From Linyphia triangularis (lineage: Eukaryota; Arthropoda; Arachnida; Araneae; Linyphiidae), in contig OZ021731.1 of assembly GCA_963978545.1 (NCBI GenBank), positions 56,035,242-56,099,241 on the forward strand: a stretch of DNA of 64,000 nucleotides, given 5' to 3'. The notes under the pieces are model-generated. The model was not told the origin of the DNA. It was given only the letters and a program-made list of their open reading frames with translations, and ran no database searches. Each line of letters starts with the position of its first letter. Positions within the stretch are counted from its first letter, which is position 1. Shown one piece after another: positions 50,515-61,927 of the stretch. Position numbers and translations under genes: made by a program.

Positions 50515-51197
50515 CTGAAATAAAAAGACAATCTTATTTTCATTAGGTCGCTGATGAAAATCATTATTTTAGATGGATTACGTTAAGGCTCAAGAGGTTT
50601 TCTGATAATAAGCCTACACTAAATAAGCATTAAACTGAAACAATAAATTATCAATAGTATTTTAAAACAAGACATGCTTTATTTCGTAAATATTTGAGAC
50701 AACTAGAGTAACACATCAGACAATAAACTAAAATTCAATACAATAAATAGCTATAATCCTCAGGACTGTAAAATTGAGGCCCTTGAGAAATAGAATGAAC
50801 TTATGACAGAAAATATCAATTCAAAGAGCAGGAAAATCAATTTTGCGTAGTGAATGTTATTTAAAATATTTAAATTACACTCAAGCTATGCGTTGGTGTA
50901 GCAATGACGATTATGCATATATAAATACAGATGAATTATACAACAAATTCAAAGTTTTTATTATTTTTCATACTTAATAGATAATAAAAATTCAAATAAT
51001 ATTTTTCACCAAAAAGTAAATAAATAAAATACACTTCTAACTTTCTAGTCATATTTTGAATTGACGAAGTAACATTTTGGCGCACAAAACAAAATATTAA
51101 GCTTAGACAAATAAAAGAAACTTATTAAAATACACTTTATAGTAATTAATTACAATAATTAAAAAAGTTTTGTGAAACAGCTAATAATATGCTATAT
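50515..51197. other. Spacer between ZFE7 and the transposon relic
   Basis: AT-rich, nothing recognised. Confidence 0.35.
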
Positions 51198-51721
51198 ACA
51201 AGGTGTCCAAAAAATTACACTGTTTACATTCGGAAGGATTTAGGTGAAGATGACAAATTTTTGTTAACATAATAACAACAGAACGGAGCACATCATCATG
51301 ATGCAAGAGCATGTCTTGATGAAAATTTTGCAAATAAAAGCTAGGACAAGGAGGTCGAATAGAATACTCTTCCCATTCCCCAAACGGGACGTCAAATTAC
51401 TTTTTCTTCAAGGGATACCTTAAGGATAAAAATTTATGCCAGAAAACTGAGCACACTAAAAGAGTTAAAAGATGCAATTGAGCAAGAAGGTTCCACAACA
51501 CCAAAATGAAGTGCTTGTTGAAATTTGTGAACCACAATAGCCCACTGTTGTAAGAGCAGTGTATTGATCATAACGGCTATGATTTTGAAGTAGTAAGAGA
51601 CAAGAAGAAAAATTACACATTTATGAAGATTCTTTTGGATTTAATTTTTTAATTATATATGAATAAAAATTGAAGTTATAACCACTCAAACTGTGTATCC
51701 TTTTTTTTTGGACAGCCTGTG
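51198..51721 (+). mobile_element. Relic DNA transposon, C-terminal transposase remnant
   Basis: The ends ACAAGGTGTCCAAAAAA and, inverted, ACAGGCTGTCCAAAAAAAAA are related. Inside, around 51380-51480, frames read F-F-F-K-G-Y-L-K-D-K and, one base shifted, Y-A-R-K-L-S-T-L-K-E-L-K-D-A-I-E. That is the F-F-L-W-G-Y-L-K...L-K-x-x-I signature at the C-terminal end of a group of mariner-related transposases common in arthropods. Several frame breaks and loss of the catalytic part make it inactive. Confidence 0.7.
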
Positions 51722-52364
51722 TTTGCATGCCATTAATATAAATAATTATTTTTGCATTGTATATGCTTGGTTAAAAAAAAACATATTGAAGTTATTAGTA
51801 ATTGAAGAGTCTAGATTTAAACCAAAATTACTCCATGAAAATCTATTTAAAAAAAAAAAAAAAAAAAGCTATTGAAAATTTGTCATCTTATAGAAAGGGC
51901 ATGTACACACTTCTCTTGCAATTAGTTTATGTGTATTAACGTTTTGTACAGAAAACAATTGCATACCATCAAAGTTCTCCTCATGAGTAACAAGTTAAGC
52001 CAGTTTCATTTCCCAAAAAGTTTGATTAAAGCTGTTTGTCTCTAGGACTCTTCAATGCTTATGTAGTTTTTTTTTTAACCAGGTGCAAATTATACAATAC
52101 CTAAATTTAAAAAAAAAAAAAAAAGTAATAAAATGTCAAAATATGCTTATAAAAAGTTATGACACAAATAAATATAAATTTGTATGAGGTTTTCATCTCT
52201 TGCATATTGGCAGCCAAGCTTATAGCAACAACCGGCTTGCACTTGCGAGGTTTTTTTTTTTTTTTGTGGTTGGCAGTCAACACAATATGTTTAGTTTTAG
52301 ATTCGCTTTTCACCTCTTTAGATAGCAATTACTGTTTAATTTAAAATAACTTGTTTTACACTTT
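51722..52364. other. Spacer downstream of ZFE6
   Basis: AT-rich with A or T runs at 51848-51867, 52108-52124 and 52251-52265. No gene. Confidence 0.35.
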
Positions 52365-52636
52365 CTACATTGTATGCTGTTGAACCATGTGGTATTTCAA
52401 GGCTTGCTTGCTTTTGAAACTTCGTGAACAAAATTCACATTCAAATGGTTTTTCTCCTGTATGGACAAGAAAATGTCGGGCCACATCAGCATTGCATGCA
52501 AATCTTTTACCACATACAGAACAATCTGGTCTCTTTTTATCAGCCTTAGTAAAGCTTCTTTGCATTGAGAAGTCAGAAGACACACTGATAGAAGTCTTTC
52601 CCCATCTCGAAAATTCAGTGAATTTATTAACAGCAA
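52365..52636 (-). CDS. ZFE6: alternative terminal exon, C2H2 finger pair
   Basis: Acceptor ATCTTTTTATTACAG ends at 52637 (phase 1). The peptide is about 90 residues. Finger 1 (39-59) has contacts C,A,D,R with Val for the helix Leu; finger 2 (67-88) S,Q,A,Y; linker HTGEKPF. The spacer start V-A-V-N-K-F-T and the S-D-F-S-x-Q-R-S block are shared with ZFE7, 2.1 kb downstream; N-A-D in finger 1 is shared with ZFE5. Three neighbouring exons thus derive from one ancestor. Confidence 0.94.
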
Positions 52637-53000
52637 CTGTAATAAAAAGATAGTGATATTAAATTTTTTTTTTTAAATTACATACTGGAGTTTATATGGA
52701 AATATATTAGACTCTTGTTCACATCAATTAGTTTTACATTAAATGTGTGAACAAGAGCATTGTTGAAGTGAATAAGAGCAGAAAAAAGCATTGTTTAGTA
52801 TAAAATTCTGTTTAGAATAATTTTACTTCTTAAAAACTAGAATATATATCAAATGTTCAGATGTAAAACTGATAATTGGACACTGCATAAACTCCTTTGT
52901 CCTTAACTTTACCTTTCAACTAATTTTCAAGGTCAGTTTGATCTTTAAGCTGATGCAAAATACTGTAGGGTTAAACCCTAAACATTAGACACTTACATAA

Positions 53001-53420
53001 CAGGGTTCCCACTCAAATCACAAAATGAAAATCAATGACTTTTAAGGTCCTAATTAATGTTTTAAAGGACCTTTGAAAATATGTTTTCTGGCTATATATA
53101 ATAAAATAATATATTTTAGGCTATATTTGTTTCATCATGCCTATACATAAATTTTTAATAAAGTATAATCTACCAAAAAAGTTACAAGTTGACCTTTGCG
53201 TAATACAACCACGTCAGAGAATTGTGATACGGCGCGGATAAGTGGCGGTCACATGGGGATAGCAAGTCGGAGTTGTATTTTTTATAAATTTTGCAGTTGG
53301 GCACACAACATCCACAAAAATTAAGGACTTTTAAAGACCTCTAAGCATTTTCAAGTACTTTCAAGGTCTTGAAAACAAGTTCTAAAATATTAAGCACTTT
53401 TGATGACCATAGGAACCCTG
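53001..53420. mobile_element. Short non-autonomous element, CAGGGTTCCCACTC, 5-bp TSD
   Basis: Left end CAGGGTTCCCAC, right end AGGAACCCTG. CATAA flanks both sides (52996-53000 and 53421-53425), a perfect 5-bp duplication. Body homologous to 42220-42564 but with about 90 extra bases near the left side. Shares its terminal motif with the 2396-6563 element, whose target duplication is also 5 bp. Non-coding. Confidence 0.8.
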
Positions 53421-54513
53421 CATAAGCCTTGGTTATGATTGACAGTTCAACAGGTCAAAATTCGATCTTGATAACCCTTAAAAAAGACAGGCTCGGCAGA
53501 AGAAAACAATGGAAATTTCTTTGGCAATTACTCTTCACCCCTACTTTAACAATTATGCCAATGTAAAAACGGTAACTAAAATTTTTTAAAAATGCACCGC
53601 TTAAAAATAAATTTTGTTAGATCTTAAAAAAAAATTTAACAAAATAAATTATTTCAAATTTTATCAAAACAAAAATGAAGCTTAAAGTAAAGTGAATTGT
53701 AGGACAAAAAATAAATTTCCTGATTTCTTGATATAAAAAGAAATTTTGATAAATCTCCAATATTTCTACACAGAATTCCAGTCTACCATATTTCTGTTGA
53801 AATGGCATAAAATTTTCTTATGGTTTAGATAACATCAAAAATTCCAGCTATACTTACCATCGGTCCATCACAAGAATAGCTCCCGCCAAGTAATCTAATG
53901 TGATCTGTTGCCGTGGACACAAGTCTAGTCTCATTTTTAATGGGGGATTCTAGAAGACTATATAAGATAACTGAACACCATGATGAAGTATTGGCGATAT
54001 TTCCTCTCAGCACTAAAATAAATGCTATATTGTCTCATATTTAATAAGCGATTCCAGAAGACAACATTACATCGCTGAACACCATAATGGAGTATTGGCG
54101 ATATTTTATCTCGGCACCAAAATAAATGCCATATTGCATTAGGCCAACATATTTTGCATACTATTCAATATCGAAGAGTCCTTTTTCTATAGTCACTGTC
54201 ACCATCTAGACTATTTGGCGAGAGTTATTCCTCTGATAGAGAGTAATCCCCTTTGGGTTGTTTAATACCAGTTCCCTTACTAGTGCTAGTCATGTCAAGA
54301 AAACAAGATTTTCACCACCACAAATTATAGCAGGGTTTACTGTAGTACCAATATTTTCATAAGTAGAATTATTTTATCAGTATACTTTTAAGTGCGTCTA
54401 TATCAAAGTTTCTTTAAATCCATGCTGAAGATTATGCAAACAAAGTGCAAGGTAATCTACATGAGAGATGTGTAAGTTTGCAAGATTAAATTGAAGATTT
54501 CCGTTGGCTTTAA
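53421..54513. other. Spacer with a tandem pair and higher-GC patch
   Basis: Between 53840 and 54350 the sequence is less AT-rich than its surroundings and includes the tandem pair listed separately. It looks like an old mobile element of unknown class. The 62-codon frame at 53825-54013 has no domain. Confidence 0.35.
53946..54155. repeat. Two tandem copies of a ~104-bp unit
   Basis: Units start GATTC(T/C)AGAAGAC at 53946 and 54050 and both include CTGAACACCAT, AGTATTGGCGATATTT and AAAATAAATGC. They differ by about a fifth, so the duplication is not recent. Confidence 0.75.
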
Positions 54514-54815
54514 TCACAAAACATCTTTTCTAACCGAATTTTTTATTGCATGGGTAACGATTTTGTGGTATTTTAACGATTGTTTGCTTTTGAAACTCTG
54601 GCAACACAATTCACATTTGTAAGGTTTTTCTCCTGTGTGAACAAGAATATGCCGAGCTAAGTCGGCGTTGTATGCAAAAGTTTTATAACAATATATACAT
54701 TTTTTTCCTTTTTTGATTGGCGAGTTAGTAAAATCTACAATTGTAGGAGTAGTAGATAAATTTTTAAAATAGTTCTTTTCATGTCTTGAAACTTGAGAGA
54801 ACATACTAACAGCAG
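54514..54815 (-). CDS. ZFE5: alternative terminal exon, C2H2 finger pair
   Basis: Acceptor TTTTATTTCATTTCAG ends at 54816; exon start CTGCTGTTAGTATG (A-A-V group). The peptide is about 100 residues, the longest in the array, because of an 11-residue basic tail. Finger 1 (40-60) has contacts Y,A,D,R; finger 2 (68-89) S,Q,S,Y with an extra Cys after the second ligand. Linker HTGEKPY. The spacer ends in a Lys cluster that could add non-specific DNA contacts. Confidence 0.93.
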
Positions 54816-56127
54816 CTGAAATGAAATAAAAAGAAATTAAAATCAAAGTATATAAAAAATAAATATATTATGAAATGCATTTTTAAACATTTTGTTTCAT
54901 AAAAGTAACATAAATGAACAGTCAATTTATAGAGTAGCTTGCTCTAGCAATTTATATAATGATGGTAATGATACAGGAAAAGAGTGTTGTGGTAAGCAAT
55001 ATGTACGGTAAAGAACTACAGAGGTTGTAATAATTTAAAAGCCTTTTCGTTTATTGCAAACCATTGTTTCTATAACATAAAAGCCTATTTGTTTATTGCA
55101 AAACACATTATGTTGTATTGCTTCTTTTGATCAGAATTTTTAACATTTCCTTTTTTAGACCTTGCATTACTGAAATATTTTGTTATATTATGGACAGTAA
55201 AATGTTAGACACTTCTCTTTATTTACCTAGCTATACAATTACCAATTAATTAGTTACCTTCTACTTCAAAAACAAGTTTAATCAAATAATTTAATCAAAA
55301 TAGGGGCGTTTATATATTTCAAGTCTTTACAGTGAATAACTTTTTTCAAGAAAATCATACTTTGAAAAATCTAAAATTTAATACAAGTGTGAATTTTGTT
55401 GAATTCAACTTCAAATATTAATGATTTTAATGGTGGATTAAATGGCACTTATGGTTTTGAATGTATAATAAACAATTTTAAAAATCAGAGTTCAGGAAGA
55501 TCTTTTGTTTCACTGGTAGGTTTATACACTTAACGAGTTACTTTGTGCACAATAAAGGTTAATCGGGCCAGAACCTACAGCTTAAGGTGGATTCGTAACC
55601 ACAAGGAACATTCTGGCCTCACCCACCACCTTTGGAGGCTCTGTTGGAAAGATTCTAAAAATAGAATTCCAAAAGAAAGGGAACAAAAATAAAATTCTAC
55701 ACTAAATATTAATCCATATATAAATATTTTAATTTCCATACATAATATTTTTAAGACATATATTAACAAGTATGATTTTTTTACTTTACAATCAACATGA
55801 AAAAAATCCCACAAATTATTAATCATTAAATATATCAAGTAGGTACATTATCATCATGTACTAAGTGCTAAAACTCTACCTTTAGAAAATGTGTTAAAGT
55901 AAGATAGACAAAAAAAAAAAAATCTGGTTGATATAGGTGCATAGAAAATATAATTAAAATTAGTTTAGAAAAGCACTTTTATCACAAACGGTAATAAATA
56001 CTTGATAAAAAAAAATACTGTACTAATAAAAATATGACAAGGTTAATTATTGATTTTTTTAAAATGTTAAATCACATAAAATTTGGCAACTGGGAAAATA
56101 CACTCCAAAGGTTGAAAGTTTGCTCTT
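54816..56127. other. Spacer between ZFE4 and ZFE5
   Basis: AT-rich. A 90-base moderately GC-rich patch at 55565-55655 (CCAGAACC ... GGAACATTCTGG) is unassigned. No finger remnant found. Confidence 0.35.
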
Positions 56128-56414
56128 TTAAAAGTTGTTTGGATGAGCATTGGCTTGGTGGTATTTCAAAGCTTGATTGCTTTTAAAATTACGTAAGCAT
56201 ATTTTGCATACAAAAGGTTTCTCCCCTGTGTGCACTCTTGTATGTTCTTCAAATTTGCTTTTATAGTAAAAAACCTTAGTGCAAAAGCCACATTTGTATA
56301 CGCGATTAGTTGGATATCTTCCAGCACGTTTTTCTTGTTGCAGGGAAGCATTTGCAGGTTGAGAAAAGACATTGGCCCCACTAAAGGCTGCATGCAAGTT
56401 AAAAGACGAAGCAG
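56128..56414 (-). CDS. ZFE4: alternative terminal exon, C2H2 finger pair
   Basis: Acceptor ATTCTTTTTGTTTTAG ends at 56415; exon start CTGCTTCGTC (A-A group). The peptide is about 95 residues, with a long Ala/Ser/Gln spacer. Finger 1 (42-62) has contacts Y,S,K,E and Phe for the helix Leu; finger 2 (70-91) S,Q,A,Y; linker HTGEKPF. The finger-1 end E-E-H also occurs in ZFE1. All eight ligands present; the tail is four residues. Confidence 0.94.
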
Positions 56415-57825
56415 CTAAAACAAAAAGAATAACATAAAAATTTATACAATGGTTTTTTAAAAGAAAAAATACACATTGTGTCAATGGGAATGCAGGATAG
56501 ATATATATGTGTTTGATTAAGTAAAAAATAAATATCCGTAAAATTATAATTAGGTAGATAAAACACACATAAACATTTCAAAAAATATTCCTTACATGGT
56601 TCTAGTTGACTTTTTACATGAATTTCCTACTAATATAAAACTCAAATCTAATACTTACCTAGGCCTAATTCTAATATAAATAAGCAATGCTTAAAGCAAT
56701 ATGACTTTCAAATATCCGACTGAGATTTTAAATATTTCAATAGTCTATTCCAAAATCCAGCGTATTGTTAATTTTTAGAGAAAAATTACTCACAAAGGAT
56801 TTTTATGCAAAATAATGAACTTCCTGACTTTTCAAGATATTTTTTGAATTCTAAACTTAATTTCAAGAAAACTCCTAATGTTTACTTAAATTAAGAGAAA
56901 GATTAAGATTGATGTATACATGTAAACATTAACTTTCAAAAGTACTGCAAAATCAGGAAATATTTGTGTCATTAAATAGCGATTTTGATAAGAAATTAAG
57001 TTTTGTCTCGCAATATAAAGATAAGTACAATATGTGATACACTTAAGGTAATGTTCCCCAACTATTCAGGCACATTATCCTAAATTATTATTTAACTGGG
57101 AATAACAAAATGATATATTTTTTTAGAAATTGCACACACAGCCGACATACAAGCATTCTCATTAACATGAAAAGAATATTAGAAAGGAATAATACATTAA
57201 GTGTTAATTAATTTTAGACACACACTTCTTATCTAAAAAAGCAGCTTATTAAACACTGTATAAGTATGTATATGAAGAACTAATACAATAAAATTAACCT
57301 AAGCTTTTTTCCTCAAAATTGTTAATTCATTAAGAAAGTAAAATATGGCATTGAATGTATTTAAAAAGAATTGTTTTATTAACAGAAAAAATATTTCATG
57401 AAAGAAAGTTATGTCCAAACATTCACAAAAGTACGATATTTTACAGTTGAATTAAAGCAAGACGGTTCATAAAGGTATATTTACAATTAAAAAGATTCTT
57501 TAATATTAATATACTAACACAAAACATCCGCTTAGAGTTCAAAGATACCAACTCCAATTTATCAAAGTTTTCAGGAGAAAAAAAAAAAACTTTCTAAAGA
57601 GTTAACTTAACAAGAGCTTAGAACTTTTGCATATTACTTCATTTTACCACATTCATTTCAGTGATCCAGTTGCAGCTTTTACTAATCAATGGGTCTTCTC
57701 TTTCTATTTCTAAATAAACCAAAAAGTGATTCGAGATCAATAGAAAAATTATCTTTTAACGCTAAGCCGACATTATAAAGCAAATTTTCAAACACAAGCA
57801 GCTATGTATGGGTTATGTACAAAAT
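56415..57825. other. Spacer between ZFE3 and ZFE4
   Basis: AT-rich; no finger remnant or element ends seen. The left edge of the segmental duplication follows at about 57826. Confidence 0.35.
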
Positions 57826-58080
57826 AAAATCTGAAATGACAAGTTATGCTTCTGGCTACAATAAAATTCAATATGTTACAACAAGGTATGATATAATAAT
57901 CATGCATCAAATACAATTACACAATAGAAACCACTCAGTCAGCAACACAAGACAAAATAAGAGAAATGTTATTCTTATTAAAGCTGTAAATGTTCAATGT
58001 TATATTTATTAGAGCTAAGGTTATACTTATTAAGAGAACAAATCATTATAGTTAGATACATATGAGATATCAAATAATGA

Positions 58081-58340
58081 CTACTGGTCTGAATGAGCTT
58101 GCACAAAATGATACTGCAATGCTTGATTACTCTTGAATGTTCGGAAACACACAGTACATTTAAATGGCTTTTCACCAGTATGAACACGCATATGTCGCAT
58201 GAGCCAGCATGCATGATCAAAGCTTTTGGAACACAAAGTACACTGATGTGACTGTTTAGACTTGGTTCCTTTCGATGTATTTAGAGGATTGAATGAGCTT
58301 TTACCACTTTCAAATGTTGCACTCCACTCAAAAGAAGTTA
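58081..58340 (-). CDS. ZFE3: alternative terminal exon, C2H2 finger pair
   Basis: Acceptor GACTTTCCATTATAG ends at 58341, phase 1. The peptide is about 86 residues with a Ser/Thr/Lys spacer. Finger 1 (34-54) has contacts H,C,W,R, an unusual Trp at position 3; finger 2 (62-83) S,Q,A,Y; linker HTGEKPF. AATAAA on the minus strand at plus 58005-58010, 71 bases after the stop, is a good poly(A) candidate. Its tandem twin at 61509 is dead, so this copy carries the function alone. Confidence 0.94.
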
Positions 58341-58536
58341 CTATAATGGAAAGTCGTCATATCTCAGCATTTACTCAAAAGTACATGTTTCCATACAATA
58401 ATTTAAATATTATATAAAAGAACAATACCATTCAGGTGGAAAAATTAACAATAATAATAATGACTAACACCCAAACATCACAATTTTAAGAATACAGTAA
58501 ATCTAATTTAAAAATAATTATTATTTGGAAGGAATA

Positions 58537-58822
58537 CAGTAGAACATTGATTATTTGAAAGAATTGGGGACTGGGGACATTTGGATAACTGATTTTTCAT
58601 GAAAAAACATTGCATCAGTGTCATAGGGGCAATATGAAATAAAGAAACAGACATTAAACATAAAACCATACATCTTTTGTAACACACATATTACAAATAA
58701 CATTATTTAAAGCAGCCCTTAAGTTTAAAAAAAGTAGTAATTTTTTCTTCTTCTTTTTTTCCTTTCCAATTTGCAGACTGGAACAGTTTGGGTTAACATT
58801 TCAAATGATTGGTTTTCTACAA
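58537..58822. mobile_element. pogo-like miniature element, copy in duplication unit 1
   Basis: Left end CAGTAGAACATTGATTATTTG; right end, inverted, TTGTAGAAAACCAATCATTTG: imperfect inverted repeats. The same element occupies the same place in unit 2 (61928), so it inserted before the duplication. TA precedes the left end. Confidence 0.65.
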
Positions 58823-58892
58823 TATTAAAAGTATTTTTTAAAAGCAGAAAAATACAGAATAGTTAAAAAGCACCAATTGAAAAAACTTCCTA

Positions 58893-59188
58893 TTAAAAAG
58901 GATGTATTGATTTGATTTCTTTTAAGTTTTTATGTGCATGCTTTATGTGATATTTGAGTCCATGGTTGCGCTTGAAAGGTTTTAGGCAAAATGGACAAAC
59001 ATATGGTTTTTCGCCAGTGTGCATTCTTTGATGTTCATCAAGTTTACTTGCATGTTTGAAGTATTTTGAGCAAAAACTACATTGAAGTAGCTGGGCAACA
59101 CTAATAGGACTTGAAATTGTTCTTGATGTACTTTGAGAAAGGTGTTCATTATTTTGAATTCCAGTTCCAGTCCACTCACAAGAGTAAA
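58893..59188 (-). CDS. ZFE2: alternative terminal exon, C2H2 finger pair
   Basis: Acceptor TTTCCTGTTTTAG ends at 59189; exon start TTTACTCTTGTG. The peptide is about 98 residues. Finger 1 (37-57) has contacts H,S,K,E, finger 2 (65-86) R,H,G,Y; linker HTGEKPY. A 12-residue tail follows the last His, nine longer than in its twin ZFE1, because the twin's stop comes earlier. Only intact partner pair of the segmental duplication; finger-1 contact -1 differs (His here, Tyr in ZFE1). Confidence 0.94.
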
Positions 59189-60044
59189 CTAAAACAGGAA
59201 AAAAAATCTTGCTAAATTTTTTAGTTTAAACATAATTTACACAATATGAACACAGTACTATTATTGTGAATATAATCGGAAGTTATGACAAAAATTGTTT
59301 TAGAAAATCAGTATAAATGAACAAATGTTTAATGTATATCAAGTTTGCACACTAGAATCTAATAGACAGCCTTTAACACTTGTTTGAAGTGTTACACACC
59401 GATTGCTTGAAGATAAGCACACCAATTTATTTTTTATAATTTCCAAATGAATAAAACACAATCCAAAAGGAAGTAATTAAAAGTAATGTTTTAATGTTAG
59501 AGTAAAATTAGTATTAAATGATATTTCAATGCAGTTATCTTCGAAAGTTTTAAAACAAAAAACATTCACAAGTGTAAATTTGAAAATTAAGTGTCAAATC
59601 ACAAAAAAGCCAAGTTAAAAATAAGTATGAAAATAACAAAAAAGGCAACTTAAGCATAAAACAATAAAAAAAAAAAAAAAAAAAAAGCTTTATAACTTGC
59701 AACAATAAGAAAGCAATTATAATATGCATACATCTTGGTTGTTTACCAAAGTTTATCAATATACTTCGCTTATGTCTATAGGCATGATTCAAGAATTTCG
59801 AATAAAAAATTTATTAATGTTGTTTTTCACAATTGGTTCCTTTAAAAGTACTTAGAGGTTTGATATGTACACTTTAAAACATACTTATTAATATTGAAAA
59901 TCACAAGGAAAAAAACATTTTAACTAAGAATTTACTTTACAAACAGGTTATTACAACCACCACACATGGATAAAAATAGATTATAATGAACAAAAATATA
60001 ATGCAACTTGTAGAAAAGCCTTTAGCTAGGAAGACTCCTATGCT
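59189..60044. other. Spacer with small exon fragments
   Basis: At about 59828-59865 the minus strand reads P-L-S-T-F-K-G-T-N, a fragment of the ZFE3 spacer (P-L-N-T-S-K-G-T-K), with no finger attached. A poly-A run lies at 59667-59685. Otherwise AT-rich. Confidence 0.45.
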
Positions 60045-60131
60045 CTTTAAAAAGATGTGATGGGCTTTCCTCTTATACTTTAATGCATAATTACGCTGAA
60101 ACATTTTAAGACAGAATGAAGAATGAAACAT
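60045..60131 (-). pseudogene. Relic second finger
   Basis: One frame reads S-F-C-L-K-M-F-Q-R-N-Y-A-L-K-Y then K-R-K-A-H-H. This is a finger-2 helix in which the first Cys has become Ser and the first His is displaced by Lys. Finger 1 and the linker are missing or unreadable. A homologous relic is at 63575 in the second duplication unit, so decay began before the duplication. Confidence 0.7.
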
Positions 60132-60747
60132 TTTTCATGAGTATCTTGAATAGCCTAGAAGTTTACTTGTATAAATAAAGAATTTTCTGCAAATATCATA
60201 CTGTTGACATAATTGAACAATTCAATGTTTTATCTTTGTCCTTGGTACATTTTGAAAAAAAATGGGAATTTTTGCAAGTTTTTAAAAGTGACTAACTGGT
60301 CAACATTTAATTGATACAAGTTTAGTAAAGAAATTATACAAATGAACAATAAAATGTTTAGCCCACTTTCATAACACAGCTCCTGAACACTTAAAATACA
60401 ATTTAAATGAAATCTAACAAGAATTTAAGGAACATATTTTCGCCTAAAAGTATTTTAAGACATATTCTATAAGGTTTAAAAACATTGCAATAGAATAATA
60501 TAGGGTAGCCAGCATAGAAGAAGCATCAGATTATTTTCAAAATAGAAGTTTGGTATTGAAATTAAGTTCAACAATCTGAAGCGCTAGTACTCTTTAAGTC
60601 TGGAATCTCTTTTACACTGGTCACCCTGAATAATTATTAAAAAATAAACACCATTAAAACAAAAGACAATAATCGTGACTGTTCTGTAAATGAATTCAGT
60701 ATGAACCAACAAATATTACTTATTAAATGGTTTGGATCATTTAGGAT

Positions 60748-60836
60748 AAAACCGAAACTGTCGCCAAAAAGAAGCTATAGCACACTGTTATCCATAATTA
60801 CCTCTAGAGCAGCATTTTGGCGACAGATTCGGTTTT
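60748..60836. mobile_element. 89-bp miniature inverted-repeat element
   Basis: Arms of 22 bases, AAAACCGAAACTGTCGCCAA and its inverted partner, differ at one position. The middle is 45 bases of unrelated sequence. I see no clear target duplication. It lies near the junction of the two duplication units. Superfamily unknown. Confidence 0.7.
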
Positions 60837-61262
60837 GTCGAAATTAGTAAATGGATTAATTTGCAAGTATCCTGAATTTTAAATAAACGATCCGTATAAA
60901 TTTTTTTATGCATATACAAAAAGTGTCCCTTATAGATACACTAAAGATTTTATTATTTTCTGAGCATTAAATTGTTAATTAATTGTTTGCTTCAATATCG
61001 TCACTACTTAGACCCAATATAGCTTTTTTACGAAAGGTTTCTGTAAAACTTTCAACCCTTGTGTGGATTCTGAGCTAAAAGTTGTTTAGATTATATTACT
61101 ATGAAATTAGAGCAATCTGAGGCATTGCAACTGCTACAATTTATTGACATTAAACGCCTATATAAAAAATGAAATCTGAACTGATAAGTTATGCTTCTGG
61201 CTACAGTTAAATTCAATACATTAAAACAATGTATGATATAATAATCATGCATCAAACCACCT

Positions 61263-61354
61263 TTAACCCGCGAGAACATGCGCTGGGTTTAATAGACTCT
61301 GTTGTAATATAATATTCCCATAGCAACACACCAGCACGAGTTCTCGCGGGTTAA
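61263..61354. mobile_element. piggyBac-like miniature element with TTAA ends
   Basis: TTAA at 61263-61266 and 61351-61354 flank perfect 11-base inverted repeats CCCGCGAGAAC / GTTCTCGCGGG. TTAA target duplication with CCC-starting ends is the piggyBac hallmark. The duplicate unit lacks the insert at the matching place (near 57915), where the sequence runs directly from ATCAAA to TACAATT, with about a dozen flanking bases also missing. Confidence 0.82.
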
Positions 61355-61508
61355 ATCAATACAATTAAACAATAGAAACCACTCAGACAACAAAACAAAA
61401 TTATAGAAATGTTATACTTACTAAAGCTTTTAATGTTCAAAGTTATACTTATTAAAAAAAAAAAAAAAGAACATTATAGTTATATACATATGAGGAATTA
61501 AATAATGA

Positions 61509-61745
61509 CTACAGGTCTGAATGAGCTTGTACAAAATGATTCTGCAATGCTTGATTACTCTTGAATGTTCGGAAACACACAGTACATTTAAACAGCTTTT
61601 CACCAGTGCGAACATGCATATGTCACATGAGCCAGCATGTATGATCAAAGCTTTTGGAACATACACTAATGTGCTTTCGAAGTATTTAGAGGATTGAATA
61701 TGCTTTTACCACTTTCAAATGCTGCACTCCGGTCAAAACAAGTAA
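61509..61745 (-). pseudogene. Dead twin of ZFE3
   Basis: Acceptor CATTATAG and the spacer (F-E-S-G-K-S, N-P-L-N-T-S-K) are preserved, but a deletion removes about seven codons plus part of the first C-x2-C. A TAG replaces the Gln before finger 1, a TGA replaces Arg in the finger-1 helix, and the linker His is Arg. Finger 2 (S,Q,A with Asn for Tyr) is still readable. The copy at 58081 is intact, so this one lost function after the tandem duplication. Confidence 0.9.
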
Positions 61746-61927
61746 CTATAATGGAAAGTCATCACATTTCAGTATTTAAAAGTATATGTTTGGATATAAT
61801 TTAAATGTTACATAAAATAACAATACCATTCAGGGTGAAAAATTAACAATAACAACTAATACCCAAAATCCCAATAATAAGAATACTGTAAAGCCAATTT
61901 AAAAATAACAATTATTTTGAAGGAATA

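Larger units (their letters stand above)
57826..61170. repeat. Segmental duplication, copy 1 (3.3 kb)
   Basis: Matches 61171-64000 in the same orientation: shared AAGTTATGCTTCTGGCTACA near the left edge, ZFE3 with its dead twin, ZFE2 with ZFE1, a pogo-like insertion, a finger relic, and the CTGGTCAACATTTAATTGAT stretch. The two copies are adjacent, indicating unequal exchange. Copy-specific insertions (60748 here, 61263 in copy 2) came later or earlier by case. Boundaries are by eye. Confidence 0.85.

Noticed and set aside
52711..52757. Short inverted repeat CTCTTGTTCACA as a transposon end
   Set aside because: The arms are only about a dozen bases with no target duplication or related copy seen; too little to call.
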